A DNA stretch of 64,000 nucleotides. Origin: Bacteroides cutis. Its GTDB lineage: Bacteria; Bacteroidota; Bacteroidia; Bacteroidales; Bacteroidaceae. The DNA lies in NCBI RefSeq assembly GCF_900241005.1, contig NZ_OEST01000002.1, forward strand, positions 434,001 to 498,000. Direction: 5' to 3'. The position numbers were made by a program, and so were the translations under genes. The notes beneath the pieces were generated by a model. That model did not search any database and was not told where the DNA came from. It saw nothing but the letters and a program-made list of their open reading frames with translations. Positions 39,716-49,131 of the stretch are shown here, piece by piece; position 1 is the first letter of the stretch; each line of letters begins with the position of its first letter.

Positions 39716-40510
39716 CTATTTCTTCTTCTCTATCATAACCGGTAATAGTTTGCCGTATACGTCGAACGATTTGCGCGATGCCAATGAAATAGTAATCATC
39801 AATGAAAGCATAGATGCCGTAAAAGTGATTACCATAATCATCATTTGGTATTTGATAGCAATATTCGGACTACTTCCTCCCAGTATCTGGCCTATCATTG
39901 TTCCCGGAAAAGCGACCAAACCCATTACAGAAATATTGGCTATCAAGGGACTGAATGACTTGATGATGGCCTGACGGATGAATGGTGCTTGCGCCTCTGC
40001 ACGGGTAGCCCCATTACCAAGCAAGTAACGATATAGTTGTTGCTCGCGTTTCAGTCCACTATAATAAGTATTGAGAGCTATCACATTACTAGACAGCATA
40101 TTTCCCATCAATATACCGAAAATGGGAATAAAATATTGAGCACTGAATATATTCTCAAGGCGAAGTACGATACCGATGAAATACATTCCTACACATACCA
40201 CACTACACAGAAACCCTACTGAAATAGGAATAAGCAAAACTTTACGCTTCAGTTGCGTACGCGACAAAGCGGTTTGTGAGGCTACGAATATCATAACAAT
40301 CACCCACAGGAAGTTTATCCACGGATTATTCCACAAGAAAAGATATTTCAAATAGACTCCTATAAAAAAAAGTTGTACAATCATACGTGCCGTACCTACA
40401 ATGGTTGCACGTACCAATCCGGTTTTGAATTTCCAGATATAGAACAAGGGTATCAGTAATAACAGCAGCCCGATACCCAAACTAAGATAAGATATGTCTA
40501 TGGTTCCCAT
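39716..40510 (-). CDS. FetB-like ABC permease (UPF0014)
   Basis: A 264-residue integral membrane protein with about seven helices and the UPF0014/FetB signature region NPWINFLWVIVMIFVASQTA, GNMLSSNVIALNTYY and GATRAEA. FetAB of E. coli exports iron and helps under oxidative stress. The matching ATPase gene lies just upstream on the same strand. In between is a small membrane protein not present in the E. coli pair. Role in iron export is inferred by family only. Confidence 0.85.
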   Translation of the reverse strand: MGTIDISYLSLGIGLLLLLIPLFYIWKFKTGLVRATIVGTARMIVQLFFIGVYLKYLFLWNNPWINFLWVIVMIFVASQTALSRTQLKRKVLLIPISVGFLCSVVCVGMYFIGIVLRLENIFSAQYFIPIFGILMGNMLSSNVIALNTYYSGLKREQQLYRYLLGNGATRAEAQAPFIRQAIIKSFSPLIANISVMGLVAFPGTMIGQILGGSSPNIAIKYQMMIMVITFTASMLSLMITISLASRKSFDVYGKLLPVMIEKKK

Positions 40511-40571
40511 GAAACAATTTAACTACTTTTTAGTAATATACCATTCAAATACAGATTACATATACAAACCG

Positions 40572-40853
40572 TCAACGGATGAATATAATTACCAATACCG
40601 AAGCAATAATAATACAGACACTGACACAAATCAAGGTCATTATTACGTTGTAATTGAGTTCCGATCGTTCTTTCTTCTTTGTCAACTTCGCTATTTCTTC
40701 CATGTCTTCGAAAGTGGTATTCTGAGGTATACCATTACTTTTTTCATACATCTTATTCAAACGTTCGTTCAAACGTTCCCGGCGAAGGTTACGCATGTCA
40801 CGGTTCTCCTTATCACGCCGTATCATATCGAAAACAAATCCTGCAAAGCTCAT
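40572..40853 (-). CDS. Small tail-anchored membrane protein between the FetAB-like genes
   Basis: The start at 40853 (MSFAGFVFDMIRRD) is preferred; an ATG at 40892 would overlap the ATPase gene. The 93-residue protein has an amphipathic start, a strongly basic helix (about 15-35, rich in Arg/Glu/Asn), an acidic stretch and one C-terminal membrane helix (about 68-92). I do not recognise a family. It lies 11 bp after the ATPase gene and 61 bp before the permease gene, so it is co-transcribed and may be an accessory of the transporter. Confidence 0.7.
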   Translation of the reverse strand: MSFAGFVFDMIRRDKENRDMRNLRRERLNERLNKMYEKSNGIPQNTTFEDMEEIAKLTKKKERSELNYNVIMTLICVSVCIIIASVLVIIFIR

Positions 40854-40864
40854 AGTATATTTGT

Positions 40865-41488
40865 TTATTTCATAATTATATGCTGGTCGCATCCTTCTGC
40901 AAAGCCCTCATCATGAGACACTGCAAGTATGGCACTTCCTTTTTCGGTCTGTTTCCGAAAAAACGCAAGGACTTTTCCGGTAGTATCTGAATCGAGTGCA
41001 GACGTTGGTTCATCAACGATGGTGAGAGATTTGCCAATCATCGAAGCCACGGCTATCATCATACGTTGACGCTGACCGCCGGAAACTTCATTGACCCGTT
41101 TGTAATATAACTCACGATCCAAACCCAAATCTTGAAAACAGGCAAATAGACGTTCTTCTGAAAAAGGAGTATTCCGATTGGCTTTCAAGCTGAAAGGAAG
41201 TTGTACCATATCTTTCACCCACTCCAATGGCAAAGCCAACTCTTGTGGTATCCAAGCTATCTGTTTGCGAATGTGATCTATACTATTCTTTTCCAGCAGG
41301 ATACCGTTTACTGTAATTCGACCTACTTTCAAAGGGATAAATCCCAATATGGCATTTAGCAGAGAAGTCTTCCCACATCCCGAAGAGCCAGAAATACTCA
41401 CTATCTCCCCCTTATCTACTTGTAAGTTGAAACCGGAAAAGAGTACTTCGTTACCATATGCAATACTGGCATTTTCTATTTGTAACAT
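40865..41488 (-). CDS. FetA-like ABC transporter ATPase
   Basis: A 207-residue ATPase with Walker A GSSGCGKTS, Q-loop (AWIPQELALP), signature VSGGQRQRM, Walker B LTIVDEPTSALD and the switch His (VSHDEG). It is slightly shorter than many ABC ATPases but complete. It is the first gene of the set ending with the FetB-like permease. The promoter lies in the divergent gap with the DUF2148 gene. Confidence 0.85.
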   Translation of the reverse strand: MLQIENASIAYGNEVLFSGFNLQVDKGEIVSISGSSGCGKTSLLNAILGFIPLKVGRITVNGILLEKNSIDHIRKQIAWIPQELALPLEWVKDMVQLPFSLKANRNTPFSEERLFACFQDLGLDRELYYKRVNEVSGGQRQRMMIAVASMIGKSLTIVDEPTSALDSDTTGKVLAFFRKQTEKGSAILAVSHDEGFAEGCDQHIIMK

Positions 41489-41518
41489 GAATATTTTTCT
41501 TTAATCTTTCTATATTTA

Positions 41519-41526
41519 CAAAAGTA
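41519..41526 (-). promoter_or_regulatory. -7 element of the fetA-like operon (TACTTTTG)
   Basis: On the minus strand this reads TACTTTTG, 31 bp upstream of the ATPase start; no clear -33 box. Confidence 0.45.
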
Positions 41527-41544
41527 CAGAAAAAATAATTGTAC

Positions 41545-41552
41545 TATCTTTG
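41545..41552 (+). promoter_or_regulatory. -7 element of the DUF2148-aguA-aguB operon (TATCTTTG)
   Basis: An exact TAnnTTTG match 27 bp upstream of the DUF2148 gene. Confidence 0.55.
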
Positions 41553-41578
41553 TCTCACTAATTAATTTAGAAAAAAAT

Positions 41579-42115
41579 ATGATACAGAACGAAAGGGATT
41601 GCCGCCATGAACATGTATTGAATGTGGCAAGGCAAATGATGACTGCTGCACGTACAGCACCCAAAGGTAAAGGTATTGATGTAATTGAGACTGCTTTGGT
41701 TACAGGTGACGACCTCAAAAAGTTATCGAACAAGATGATTGCCATGGCCGAAGAACTAGGTATGAAGTTTTTTCTGCGTGATGCCGGAAACATTCTGCAG
41801 GCAGAATGTGTAATTATAATAGGTACGCGCGAACAGGCACAAGGATTGAACTGTGGACACTGCGGTTTCCCTACTTGTGTAGAACGTCTTGAGGGTGTAC
41901 CATGTGCCTTGAACACGGTTGATGTAGGCATTGCTTTGGGCTCTGCTTGTGCAATGGCGGCTGATATGCGGGTAGATACCCGTGTGATGTTCTCTGCCGG
42001 ACTTGCCGTACAACGGTTGGAGTGGTTGAAGAACTGTAAGACCGTATTTGCCATTCCAGTGAGTGCATCTTCCAAAAATCCGTTCTTTGATAGAAAACCT
42101 AAAGAAGAAAAATAA
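41579..42115 (+). CDS. DUF2148 ferredoxin-like domain protein
   Basis: A 178-residue protein with a cysteine cluster in the centre (NCGHCGFPTCVERL, then GVPC, and a further Cys in GSACAMAA). This is the pattern of the DUF2148 'ferredoxin domain' family, likely binding an iron-sulfur cluster. The ends are ordinary soluble sequence. It is the first gene of a three-gene unit with agmatine deiminase (19-bp gap). The function is not known. The opposite-strand long open frame over this gene is a shadow. Confidence 0.85.
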   Translation: MIQNERDCRHEHVLNVARQMMTAARTAPKGKGIDVIETALVTGDDLKKLSNKMIAMAEELGMKFFLRDAGNILQAECVIIIGTREQAQGLNCGHCGFPTCVERLEGVPCALNTVDVGIALGSACAMAADMRVDTRVMFSAGLAVQRLEWLKNCKTVFAIPVSASSKNPFFDRKPKEEK

Positions 42116-42133
42116 ATTAACGCATTAAAATAC

Positions 42134-43249
42134 ATGGGAATTGTCGTTGGATTGCCACATGGTGGAGCATCTGAAAAGGATTATCAGGTGCAGTTTGGTA
42201 AGAACATAAGCATTCAAGTAGAAATACGTGCTCCGTATTTGCCGGCAGAGTGGGCTATGCAGAGTGGCATACAGTTGACTTGGCCTCACATCGGTACGGA
42301 CTGGGCCTATATGCTTGAAGAAGTCCAAAAATGCTTTGTTACGATTGCTACCGAGATTACTAAACGCGAATTATTACTTATCGTGACTCCTACCCCCGAT
42401 GAGGTGAGAAAGCAAATCTCTGCAACAGTGAATATGGAGAATGTTCGTTTTCTGAAATGTGACACAAATGATACTTGGGCACGCGATCACGGTGCCATTA
42501 CTATGTTGGATATTGACGGACCTTCCCTGCTTGACTTTACATTCAATGGTTGGGGGCTGAAGTTTGCTTCAGATAAAGATAATGAAATTACCCGCCGAGC
42601 TGTAGAAGCCGAAGTTTTAAAAGGAAAATATGTCAATCGTTTGGGATTTGTCCTGGAAGGCGGTTCTATCGAAAGCGATGGTGCAGGTACTTTGCTTACT
42701 ACTTCTGAATGTCTATTGTCTTCCAATAGAAACGGACAGATGAATAAAGTGGAAATTGAAGAATTTCTTCGTTCTACCTTCCATTTGGAACGGATACTTT
42801 GGCTTGATTATGGTTATTTAGTCGGAGATGACACCGATAGCCACATTGATACGCTTGCCCGTTTCAGTTCTACCAATACGATTGTTTATGTACAATGTAA
42901 TGATGTACAAGATGAACATTATGAAGAACTTCATAAAATGGAAGAACAACTGAAAACATTCCGCACTTTGAACGGAGAACCTTATCGTTTGTTGGCGTTA
43001 CCTATGGCTGATAAGATTGAAGTAGAAGGTGAACGGTTACCTGCTACATATGCTAACTTTTTGATTATGAACGATGTGATACTATATCCAACCTATAACC
43101 AACCAAGTAATGACGCACGTGCCAAAGAGGTATTACAGGAAGCGTTCCCCAATCACGAAATTATAGGTATAGATTGCTGTGCCTTGATAAAACAACATGG
43201 GTCATTACATTGTGTCACAATGCAATATCCTGTTGGAGTATTAAAATAA
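42134..43249 (+). CDS. aguA: Agmatine deiminase
   Basis: A 371-residue guanidine-modifying enzyme that converts agmatine to N-carbamoylputrescine and ammonia. Core motifs are LPAEWAMQSGIQLTWPH (from residue 35), NDTWARDHGAI, LEGGSIESDG and DTDSHIDTLARF. The catalytic cysteine is in HGSLHCVTMQYP (about residue 360). About 33 residues precede the usual family start. No better ATG exists before the core, though a GTG at codon 19 could start a shorter form. It pairs with aguB, 52 bp downstream. Confidence 0.94.
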   Translation: MGIVVGLPHGGASEKDYQVQFGKNISIQVEIRAPYLPAEWAMQSGIQLTWPHIGTDWAYMLEEVQKCFVTIATEITKRELLLIVTPTPDEVRKQISATVNMENVRFLKCDTNDTWARDHGAITMLDIDGPSLLDFTFNGWGLKFASDKDNEITRRAVEAEVLKGKYVNRLGFVLEGGSIESDGAGTLLTTSECLLSSNRNGQMNKVEIEEFLRSTFHLERILWLDYGYLVGDDTDSHIDTLARFSSTNTIVYVQCNDVQDEHYEELHKMEEQLKTFRTLNGEPYRLLALPMADKIEVEGERLPATYANFLIMNDVILYPTYNQPSNDARAKEVLQEAFPNHEIIGIDCCALIKQHGSLHCVTMQYPVGVLK

Positions 43250-43301
43250 TATTAGATTACAGAAACGAAACTGTTAATTTATAAATCGTAAAATAACAAA
43301 T

Positions 43302-44195
43302 ATGCATATGGCAAGAAAGATAAAAGTTGGTATAATTCAGCAAGCCAATACTTCGGATATACGTACAAATCTGATAAATTTGGCAAAAAGTATTGAAATA
43401 TGTGCCGTACATGGGGCACAATTGGTCGTTTTACAGGAATTACACAACTCTTTGTACTTTTGTCAGACGGAGAATACACAATTGTTTGATTTGGCGGAAA
43501 CAATTCCCGGACCTTCCACAGGTTTCTATTCGGAACTGGCAGCAGCCAACGATATTGTGCTTGTTACCTCTCTGTTCGAGAAACGTGCTCCAGGTTTGTA
43601 TCATAATACGGCTGTTGTATTTGAACGTGATGGAAGTATCGCAGGCAAATATCGGAAGATGCACATACCCGATGATCCCGCTTATTATGAAAAATTCTAT
43701 TTCACTCCCGGAGATATCGGTTTTGAGCCTATTCAAACCTCACTTGGAAAACTAGGCGTATTGGTCTGTTGGGATCAATGGTATCCCGAAGCAGCCCGCC
43801 TGATGGCACTCAAAGGTGCTGAAATATTGATTTATCCTACTGCCATCGGCTGGGAAAGCAGCGATACAGACGAAGAAAAAAAACGTCAGCTGAATGCCTG
43901 GATTATTTCACAACGTGGACATGCGGTAGCCAATGGTTTGCCGGTAATATCGGTAAATCGCGTGGGGCATGAACCTGATCCGTCCATGCAGACTAACGGT
44001 ATACTGTTCTGGGGAAACAGTTTTATCGTCGGTCCCCAAGGGGAATTTCTTGCACAGGCCGGAAATGATAGTCCTGAAAATATTGTGGTAGAAATAGATA
44101 TGGAACGTTCTGAAAACGTACGCCGTTGGTGGCCTTTTTTGCGCGATCGCAGGATAGATGCATACGAAGGATTGACGAAACGATTTTTAGATTAA
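43302..44195 (+). CDS. aguB: N-carbamoylputrescine amidase
   Basis: A 297-residue nitrilase-family amidohydrolase with the Glu-Lys-Cys triad at Glu46 (VLQELHNS), Lys119 (YRKMHIPDD) and Cys156 (VLVCWDQWYPEA). It removes the carbamoyl group from N-carbamoylputrescine to yield putrescine, the second step after AguA. An alternative start two codons down (43308) is possible. The gene ends one base before the end of the convergent gtrA-like gene. The terminator for this operon appears to lie inside that gene. Confidence 0.94.
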   Translation: MHMARKIKVGIIQQANTSDIRTNLINLAKSIEICAVHGAQLVVLQELHNSLYFCQTENTQLFDLAETIPGPSTGFYSELAAANDIVLVTSLFEKRAPGLYHNTAVVFERDGSIAGKYRKMHIPDDPAYYEKFYFTPGDIGFEPIQTSLGKLGVLVCWDQWYPEAARLMALKGAEILIYPTAIGWESSDTDEEKKRQLNAWIISQRGHAVANGLPVISVNRVGHEPDPSMQTNGILFWGNSFIVGPQGEFLAQAGNDSPENIVVEIDMERSENVRRWWPFLRDRRIDAYEGLTKRFLD

Positions 44196-44196
44196 T

Positions 44197-44616
44197 TTAT
44201 TTGAATGTAACCCGTTTATTCATCAAGAAATTAACTCCTCCATAGACAAATAAACCCAGAAATTGAGATAGGTATTCATCGCAATTCAAACCTTCGACCA
44301 GTCCGATCAAAAAGAGGAATTGTGCTCCGTAGGCCATTCCAAAAGCCACAGAAAAGAGCAACACTTGACGCCAAGTGTTGCCTCTTTTTTCTGTAGGAAA
44401 TATCCAATACTTGCACCAGATAAAATTATGTATCTGCGCTAGTGTATAAGCAGTTATGTTGGAGAGCATGTAATTGATATCCAATTCATCCATCATTATC
44501 CAGATAGTGGTTGCCATAATCAAGGCATTCAACGTACCGACTATCATAAAGCGGAAAATTCGTGTGGACTCTTTCACTCTCTCCTGTTCTATATTTTTAT
44601 TCTTTGATGTCGACAA
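44197..44616 (-). CDS. GtrA-like membrane protein
   Basis: A 139-residue protein with about four membrane helices and the GtrA-family features [11 protein letters not shown] near the start, [10 protein letters not shown] in the middle and [11 protein letters not shown] at the end. GtrA proteins are thought to flip lipid-linked sugars or assist glycosyl transfer to envelope polymers. The start overlaps the end of aspS by 20 bp, so the gene is expressed from the aspS transcript. No sugar-transferase gene is adjacent, so the partner is unknown. Confidence 0.88.
   Translation of the reverse strand: MSTSKNKNIEQERVKESTRIFRFMIVGTLNALIMATTIWIMMDELDINYMLSNITAYTLAQIHNFIWCKYWIFPTEKRGNTWRQVLLFSVAFGMAYGAQFLFLIGLVEGLNCDEYLSQFLGLFVYGGVNFLMNKRVTFK
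44352..44391 (+). terminator. Terminator-like hairpin inside the convergent gtrA gene
   Basis: GCAACACTTG (44358-44367) and CAAGTGTTGC (44372-44381) are exact complements with an ACGC loop. AAAAGA on the left and TCTTTTTT on the right extend the stem across a one-base bulge, and the T run follows in the plus direction. It lies 157 bp after the aguB stop, within the coding sequence of the opposite gene. Confidence 0.65.
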
Positions 44617-46354
44617 TCAGATTTAATTCGTCCAATTGTTTCTGATCGATACTTGAAGGAGCATCCAGCATAACATCCCGTCCACTATTATTCTTCGGGA
44701 ATGCAATACAGTCACGGATACTGTCAAGACCGGCAAAGATACTTACCCAACGGTCGAGTCCGTATGCTAAACCACCATGAGGAGGTGCACCGTACTTGAA
44801 AGCATTCATTAAGAAGCCAAATTGTTCCTGGGCTTTCTCCGGAGTAAATCCAAGAATTTCGAACATCTTGGCCTGTAACTGTGCATCATGGATACGAATA
44901 GAACCACCACCTACTTCAATGCCATTACATACCATGTCGTATGCATCAGCACGAACCGCAGCCGGATCTGTATCCAACAAAGGAATATCTTCATCTTTAG
45001 GATGGGTGAACGGATGATGCATTGCCATCAGACGCCCCTCTTCATCACTCCATTCAAACATTGGAAAATCAACCACCCATAAAAGAGCAAATTTATTCTT
45101 ATCACGTAACCCTAATTGATTACCCATTTCAAGACGCAACTCATTCAGTTGTTTACGGGTCTTCATGGCATCATCACCACTTAAAATCAGAATCAAATCG
45201 CCCGGCTGTGCATTGAACGCAGCTTTCATTTCCTGCAAAACTTCCTGAGTATAGAACTTGTCAACACTCGATTTTACATTTCCATCAGCTTCCACACGGG
45301 CATAAACCATACCTTTGGCACCAATCTGCGGTCTTTTCACAAATTCGGTCAATGCATCCAGTTGCTTACGGGTATAGTGTGCAGCACCTTCTGCACAAAT
45401 ACCGCCAATATATACGGCATTATCAAAAACAGAGAAACCATGACCTTTCATGATATCCATCAGCTCTACAAACTTCATACCAAATCGGAGATCAGGCTTA
45501 TCGCTACCATAATATTTCATGGCATCTGCCCATGGCATACGTAAAAATGGTTCAGTCAATTCCACACCACGAATTTCCTTGAACAAATATTTAGCCATAC
45601 CCTCAAAAAGGTTAATGATATCATCTTGTTCAACGAAAGACATTTCGCAGTCAATCTGGGTAAACTCAGGTTGACGGTCAGCACGCAGGTCTTCATCACG
45701 AAAACACTTTGCAATCTGAAAATAACGGTCGAATCCGGAAACCATTAACAATTGTTTCAGAGTTTGTGGACTTTGAGGTAAAGCATAAAACTGTCCCGGG
45801 TTCATACGTGAAGGCACTACGAAATCTCGTGCCCCTTCCGGAGTAGAACCGACCAAAATGGGGGTTTCTACTTCGATAAAACCTTGATTATCCAAATATT
45901 TACGGACTTCGATCGTCATCTTATGACGTAGTTCCAAATTCTTACGCACGTTTGCACGACGTAAATCCAGATAACGATACTTCATACGTATATCATCACC
46001 ACCATCTGTATTCTCTTCGATAGTGAAAGGAGGCGTCAAAGCTACATTCAACACATTCAATTCTGAAACGATGATTTCAATATCTCCAGTAGGAATATTT
46101 TGATTTTTGCTAAAACGTTCATTTACTGTACCTGTAATCTGAATGACATATTCACGCCCCAGATGATTGGCCTGGTCACAAAGCTCAGCGTTTATTTCTT
46201 CATTGAATACTAATTGGGTAATTCCGTAACGATCGCGAAGGTCAATGAAAGTCATACCTCCCATTTTACGGCTGCGCTGTACCCAACCTGCCAATGTCAC
46301 TTGTTTATTAACGTCGGAGATACGTAATTCTCCGCAGGTGTGTGATCTATACAT
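44597..46354 (-). CDS. aspS: Aspartyl-tRNA synthetase
   Basis: A 585-residue class II synthetase of the bacterial type. It has an N-terminal OB anticodon domain ([20 protein letters not shown]) and class II motifs 2 ([19 protein letters not shown]) and 3 (GLAYGLDRW). The GAD insertion lies between motifs 2 and 3. The length is normal. It charges tRNA-Asp. It is followed on the same strand by the overlapping gtrA-like gene. Confidence 0.97.
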   Translation of the reverse strand: MYRSHTCGELRISDVNKQVTLAGWVQRSRKMGGMTFIDLRDRYGITQLVFNEEINAELCDQANHLGREYVIQITGTVNERFSKNQNIPTGDIEIIVSELNVLNVALTPPFTIEENTDGGDDIRMKYRYLDLRRANVRKNLELRHKMTIEVRKYLDNQGFIEVETPILVGSTPEGARDFVVPSRMNPGQFYALPQSPQTLKQLLMVSGFDRYFQIAKCFRDEDLRADRQPEFTQIDCEMSFVEQDDIINLFEGMAKYLFKEIRGVELTEPFLRMPWADAMKYYGSDKPDLRFGMKFVELMDIMKGHGFSVFDNAVYIGGICAEGAAHYTRKQLDALTEFVKRPQIGAKGMVYARVEADGNVKSSVDKFYTQEVLQEMKAAFNAQPGDLILILSGDDAMKTRKQLNELRLEMGNQLGLRDKNKFALLWVVDFPMFEWSDEEGRLMAMHHPFTHPKDEDIPLLDTDPAAVRADAYDMVCNGIEVGGGSIRIHDAQLQAKMFEILGFTPEKAQEQFGFLMNAFKYGAPPHGGLAYGLDRWVSIFAGLDSIRDCIAFPKNNSGRDVMLDAPSSIDQKQLDELNLIVDIKE

Positions 46355-46421
46355 TTTTATATCTAAATTTATTGATTTACAATTTGACTATACATTTAAT
46401 ATACTTTGTATAATTATCATG

Positions 46422-46429
46422 CAAAAATA
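46422..46429 (-). promoter_or_regulatory. -7 element of aspS (TATTTTTG)
   Basis: On the minus strand this reads TATTTTTG, 67 bp upstream of the aspS start. Confidence 0.4.
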
Positions 46430-46508
46430 CATAAAACTATTATAGAGACATCAAATTAAGAAAAGATTATTTTAGCCATAGTATCAATACATATAAATTA
46501 TGGTGTAA

Positions 46509-47552
46509 TCAGTTCTTTGTGAACTTTTTTAATTGCTCCTTACTTCTATCCAATATTTTTCTATTTTTATGTGTAATGTCTTCCATAATGGAGTCATTAA
46601 TCTGTTTGAGTCCGTTTATATAATCTTGAGCACGTTGTAAAACGTTAGACGTATCTTTCTCTACATTCCGAGGAACAATAACCTGTAATCCTTTCTGGAT
46701 AATCCTTACATCTATATATTCTCCCATCATCATTGGATCACCGTCAAAATGTACTACCCCTTGTTTAGTGCGATGTATACGAAGTGTCTGACAACGGAAA
46801 GTTTTGATACGGCTATTTTGGTCAATCGTTTTATTAAATAATTGAAAAGACAAGGCGGGTACATCCAACACTGTAAAAGGTTCTAATATCGTAACGTCCA
46901 ATAGACCATCGTTTAAAGTAGCTTGTGGAGCAATATAAGCATTATTACCATATTGCGAAGCATTTCCACAAGCTATCAGAAAAGCTTTATAGCGTGAAGT
47001 GTTACCATCCATTTCAAGTTCATAAGTTTCAGGACGATACTTTAAACTCTCCAGCAATGTTTTTTCCAAATAAGTCAGTGGTCCTCTTCTACCTGCTTTT
47101 GAAAATTGCAGACTGACAAAAGCATCAAAACCGACACCACATGTACAAAAAAACGGTACATCATTTATTTTACCATAATCAATAATATCTATCAGACCAT
47201 CATTGATTATATCAATCGCTTTTTTTATTTCCATCGGAATTTGCAAATGACGTGCAAGCCCATTCCCTGAACCACAAGGGATAATACCTAAAGCAGTTTT
47301 TGTATGCACCAATGAGCGGGCTATTTCATTGATCGTTCCATCTCCACCAATGGCAACAACTGCAAAAACCTTTTCTTTAGCTTTTTGCGCAGCTATCTCC
47401 ACAGCATGTCCTGCCCATTCAGTATATATAACTTCGGGAATATATTTATCCTTATCCAGTTTTTGATCAAGCCATTTCAAAATCTGCTCCTTACTTTGTG
47501 TGCCAGATATCGGATTTATTATAAATGATATTCTTTTCTTATTATCCTCCAT
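46509..47552 (-). CDS. Diacylglycerol/sphingoid-type lipid kinase
   Basis: A 347-residue member of the DAGK catalytic family (YegS/BmrU-like). It has SFIINPISGT near the N-terminus, the nucleotide motif GGDGTINEIA, PCGSGNGLARHL, and the C-terminal HFDGDPM. A basic C-terminal tail may contact membranes. The substrate is not visible; this family includes diacylglycerol, sphingosine and ceramide kinases. It is divergent from the serine palmitoyltransferase gene (about 200 bp away), which makes a sphingolipid substrate worth considering. Confidence 0.85.
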   Translation of the reverse strand: MEDNKKRISFIINPISGTQSKEQILKWLDQKLDKDKYIPEVIYTEWAGHAVEIAAQKAKEKVFAVVAIGGDGTINEIARSLVHTKTALGIIPCGSGNGLARHLQIPMEIKKAIDIINDGLIDIIDYGKINDVPFFCTCGVGFDAFVSLQFSKAGRRGPLTYLEKTLLESLKYRPETYELEMDGNTSRYKAFLIACGNASQYGNNAYIAPQATLNDGLLDVTILEPFTVLDVPALSFQLFNKTIDQNSRIKTFRCQTLRIHRTKQGVVHFDGDPMMMGEYIDVRIIQKGLQVIVPRNVEKDTSNVLQRAQDYINGLKQINDSIMEDITHKNRKILDRSKEQLKKFTKN

Positions 47553-47588
47553 GCGAAAGAAATGTTATAATGCAATTCTCTAGTCTTG

Positions 47589-47596
47589 CAAAAGTA
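47589..47596 (-). promoter_or_regulatory. -7 element of the lipid kinase gene (TACTTTTG)
   Basis: On the minus strand this reads TACTTTTG, 37 bp upstream of the start. Confidence 0.45.
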
Positions 47597-47690
47597 ATAT
47601 AATTCCTTTAAAAATTAACCATCTGACTGTTTTAAAACGAATAGAAGCAGATTTTTTAGAGTAAATGGAACATATAACAACATATTTTGC

Positions 47691-47698
47691 TATCTTTG
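47691..47698 (+). promoter_or_regulatory. -7 element of the serine palmitoyltransferase gene (TATCTTTG)
   Basis: An exact TAnnTTTG match, 63 bp upstream of the start; no TTTG at the -33 position. Confidence 0.55.
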
Positions 47699-47760
47699 CC
47701 CCCTGTTTTTAAGGACTCGTATTTAATAGAATTAAATATTCATTATATAATAGACATTTC

Positions 47761-48948
47761 ATGGGTTTACTACAAGACAAATTTGCGAAATACGACCTGC
47801 CGCAACAGTTTATGGCAAAAGGCGTATATCCTTATTTCCGTACAATTAATAGCCATCAGGATACTGAAGTAATGATGGATGGCAAGAAAGTTCTGATGTT
47901 CGGTTCGAATGCGTACATGGGACTTACTTATGACAAACGAATTATTGACGCTTCAATAGCCGCTACAGAAAAATACGGTACAGGTTGTGCTGGTTCCCGT
48001 TTTTTGAATGGTACTCTTGATATACACGTTGAACTGGAAAAAGAATTGGCCGAGTTCGTTGGAAAAGATGAATCTCTCTGTTTCTCCACCGGTTTCACTG
48101 TTAATGAAGGTATTATCCCCGCTGTTGTAGGACGTGGTGACTATATTATATGTGATGATCGTGACCACGCTTCTATCGTAGATGGACGCCGTCTATCTTT
48201 TGCCACACAACTGAAGTATAAGCACAACGATATGGAAGATCTTGAAAAGGAACTCCAAAAATGTGAACCGGATGCTATAAAGTTGATTGTTGTTGACGGA
48301 GTATTTTCTATGGAAGGTGATTTAGCTAATTTACCGGAAATTGTTCGCCTGAAGAAGAAATATAATGCCAGCATTTATGTAGATGAAGCCCACGGTTTAG
48401 GTGTTTTCGGAAAACAAGGTCGTGGTGTTTGTGACCATTTTGGAGTTACTGAAGATGTTGATTTAATTATGGGAACATTCAGTAAATCATTAGCTTCTAT
48501 CGGTGGGTTTGTTGCCGGTGACAAAGAGGTTATTAATTGGTTGCGTCATAATGCTCGTTCTTATATATTCCAAGCAAGTAGTACTCCAGCTGCAACAGCT
48601 GCTGCTCGTGAGGCACTTCATATTATTAAATCTGAACCAGAACGAATCCAGCGTTTGTGGGATATCACCAACTATGCATTAAAAAAATTCCGTGATGCAG
48701 GTTTCGAGATAGGTGAAACAGAATCTCCTATTATACCTTTATATGTACGCGATACCGAGAAAACATTCGTAGTAACAAAAATGGCTTTTGATGAAGGAAT
48801 TTTCATTAATCCAGTTATCCCGCCTGCATGTGCACCTCAGGATACATTGGTACGTGTAGCTTTGATGGCTACTCACACCAAGGAGCAAGTAGATTATGCA
48901 GTAGATAAACTGACTAAATGTTTTAAATCACTTGGAGTGATAAAATAA
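47761..48948 (+). CDS. spt: Serine palmitoyltransferase
   Basis: A 395-residue PLP enzyme of the alpha-oxoamine synthase family. Lys242 (GTFSKSLASIGGF) should bind PLP, with His136 (DDRDHASIVDG) stacking and Asp208/His211 (YVDEAHGLG). It condenses serine with palmitoyl-CoA to 3-ketodihydrosphingosine, the first step of sphingolipid synthesis, for which Bacteroides is known. Close relatives (KBL, AONS) share the fold. The N-terminus MGLLQDKFAKYDLPQQF and overall sequence match my memory of the Bacteroides enzyme. It is monocistronic with its own terminator. Confidence 0.88.
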   Translation: MGLLQDKFAKYDLPQQFMAKGVYPYFRTINSHQDTEVMMDGKKVLMFGSNAYMGLTYDKRIIDASIAATEKYGTGCAGSRFLNGTLDIHVELEKELAEFVGKDESLCFSTGFTVNEGIIPAVVGRGDYIICDDRDHASIVDGRRLSFATQLKYKHNDMEDLEKELQKCEPDAIKLIVVDGVFSMEGDLANLPEIVRLKKKYNASIYVDEAHGLGVFGKQGRGVCDHFGVTEDVDLIMGTFSKSLASIGGFVAGDKEVINWLRHNARSYIFQASSTPAATAAAREALHIIKSEPERIQRLWDITNYALKKFRDAGFEIGETESPIIPLYVRDTEKTFVVTKMAFDEGIFINPVIPPACAPQDTLVRVALMATHTKEQVDYAVDKLTKCFKSLGVIK

Positions 48949-48967
48949 ATTTTATAAGAATATTTTT

Positions 48968-49009
48968 AAAGAGGTAAAAATCAAACAAATGATTTTTACC
49001 TCTTTTTCT
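48968..49009 (+). terminator. Intrinsic terminator of spt
   Basis: AAAGAGGTAAAAATCA (48968-48983) and TGATTTTTACCTCTTT (48990-49005) are exact complements with a six-base loop, followed by a T run. Confidence 0.9.
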
Positions 49010-49092
49010 TTTATAGGGAATATACTTTTAACATACTGCTTACTTTATTTTAAATATTATATCTTTTCTCTTTTAAATTTCTGATAATTAAG

Positions 49093-49100
49093 TATCTTTG
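49093..49100 (+). promoter_or_regulatory. -7 element TATCTTTG upstream of the membrane protein gene
   Basis: An exact TAnnTTTG match 31 bp upstream of the start at 49132. Confidence 0.55.
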
Positions 49101-49131
49101 TCACATTATTAATGAAAAACACATCTTTCGC

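Noticed and set aside
41476..42135. 219-codon open frame on the minus strand
   Set aside because: It lies entirely over the well-supported DUF2148 gene and resembles no protein family; it is a shadow frame.
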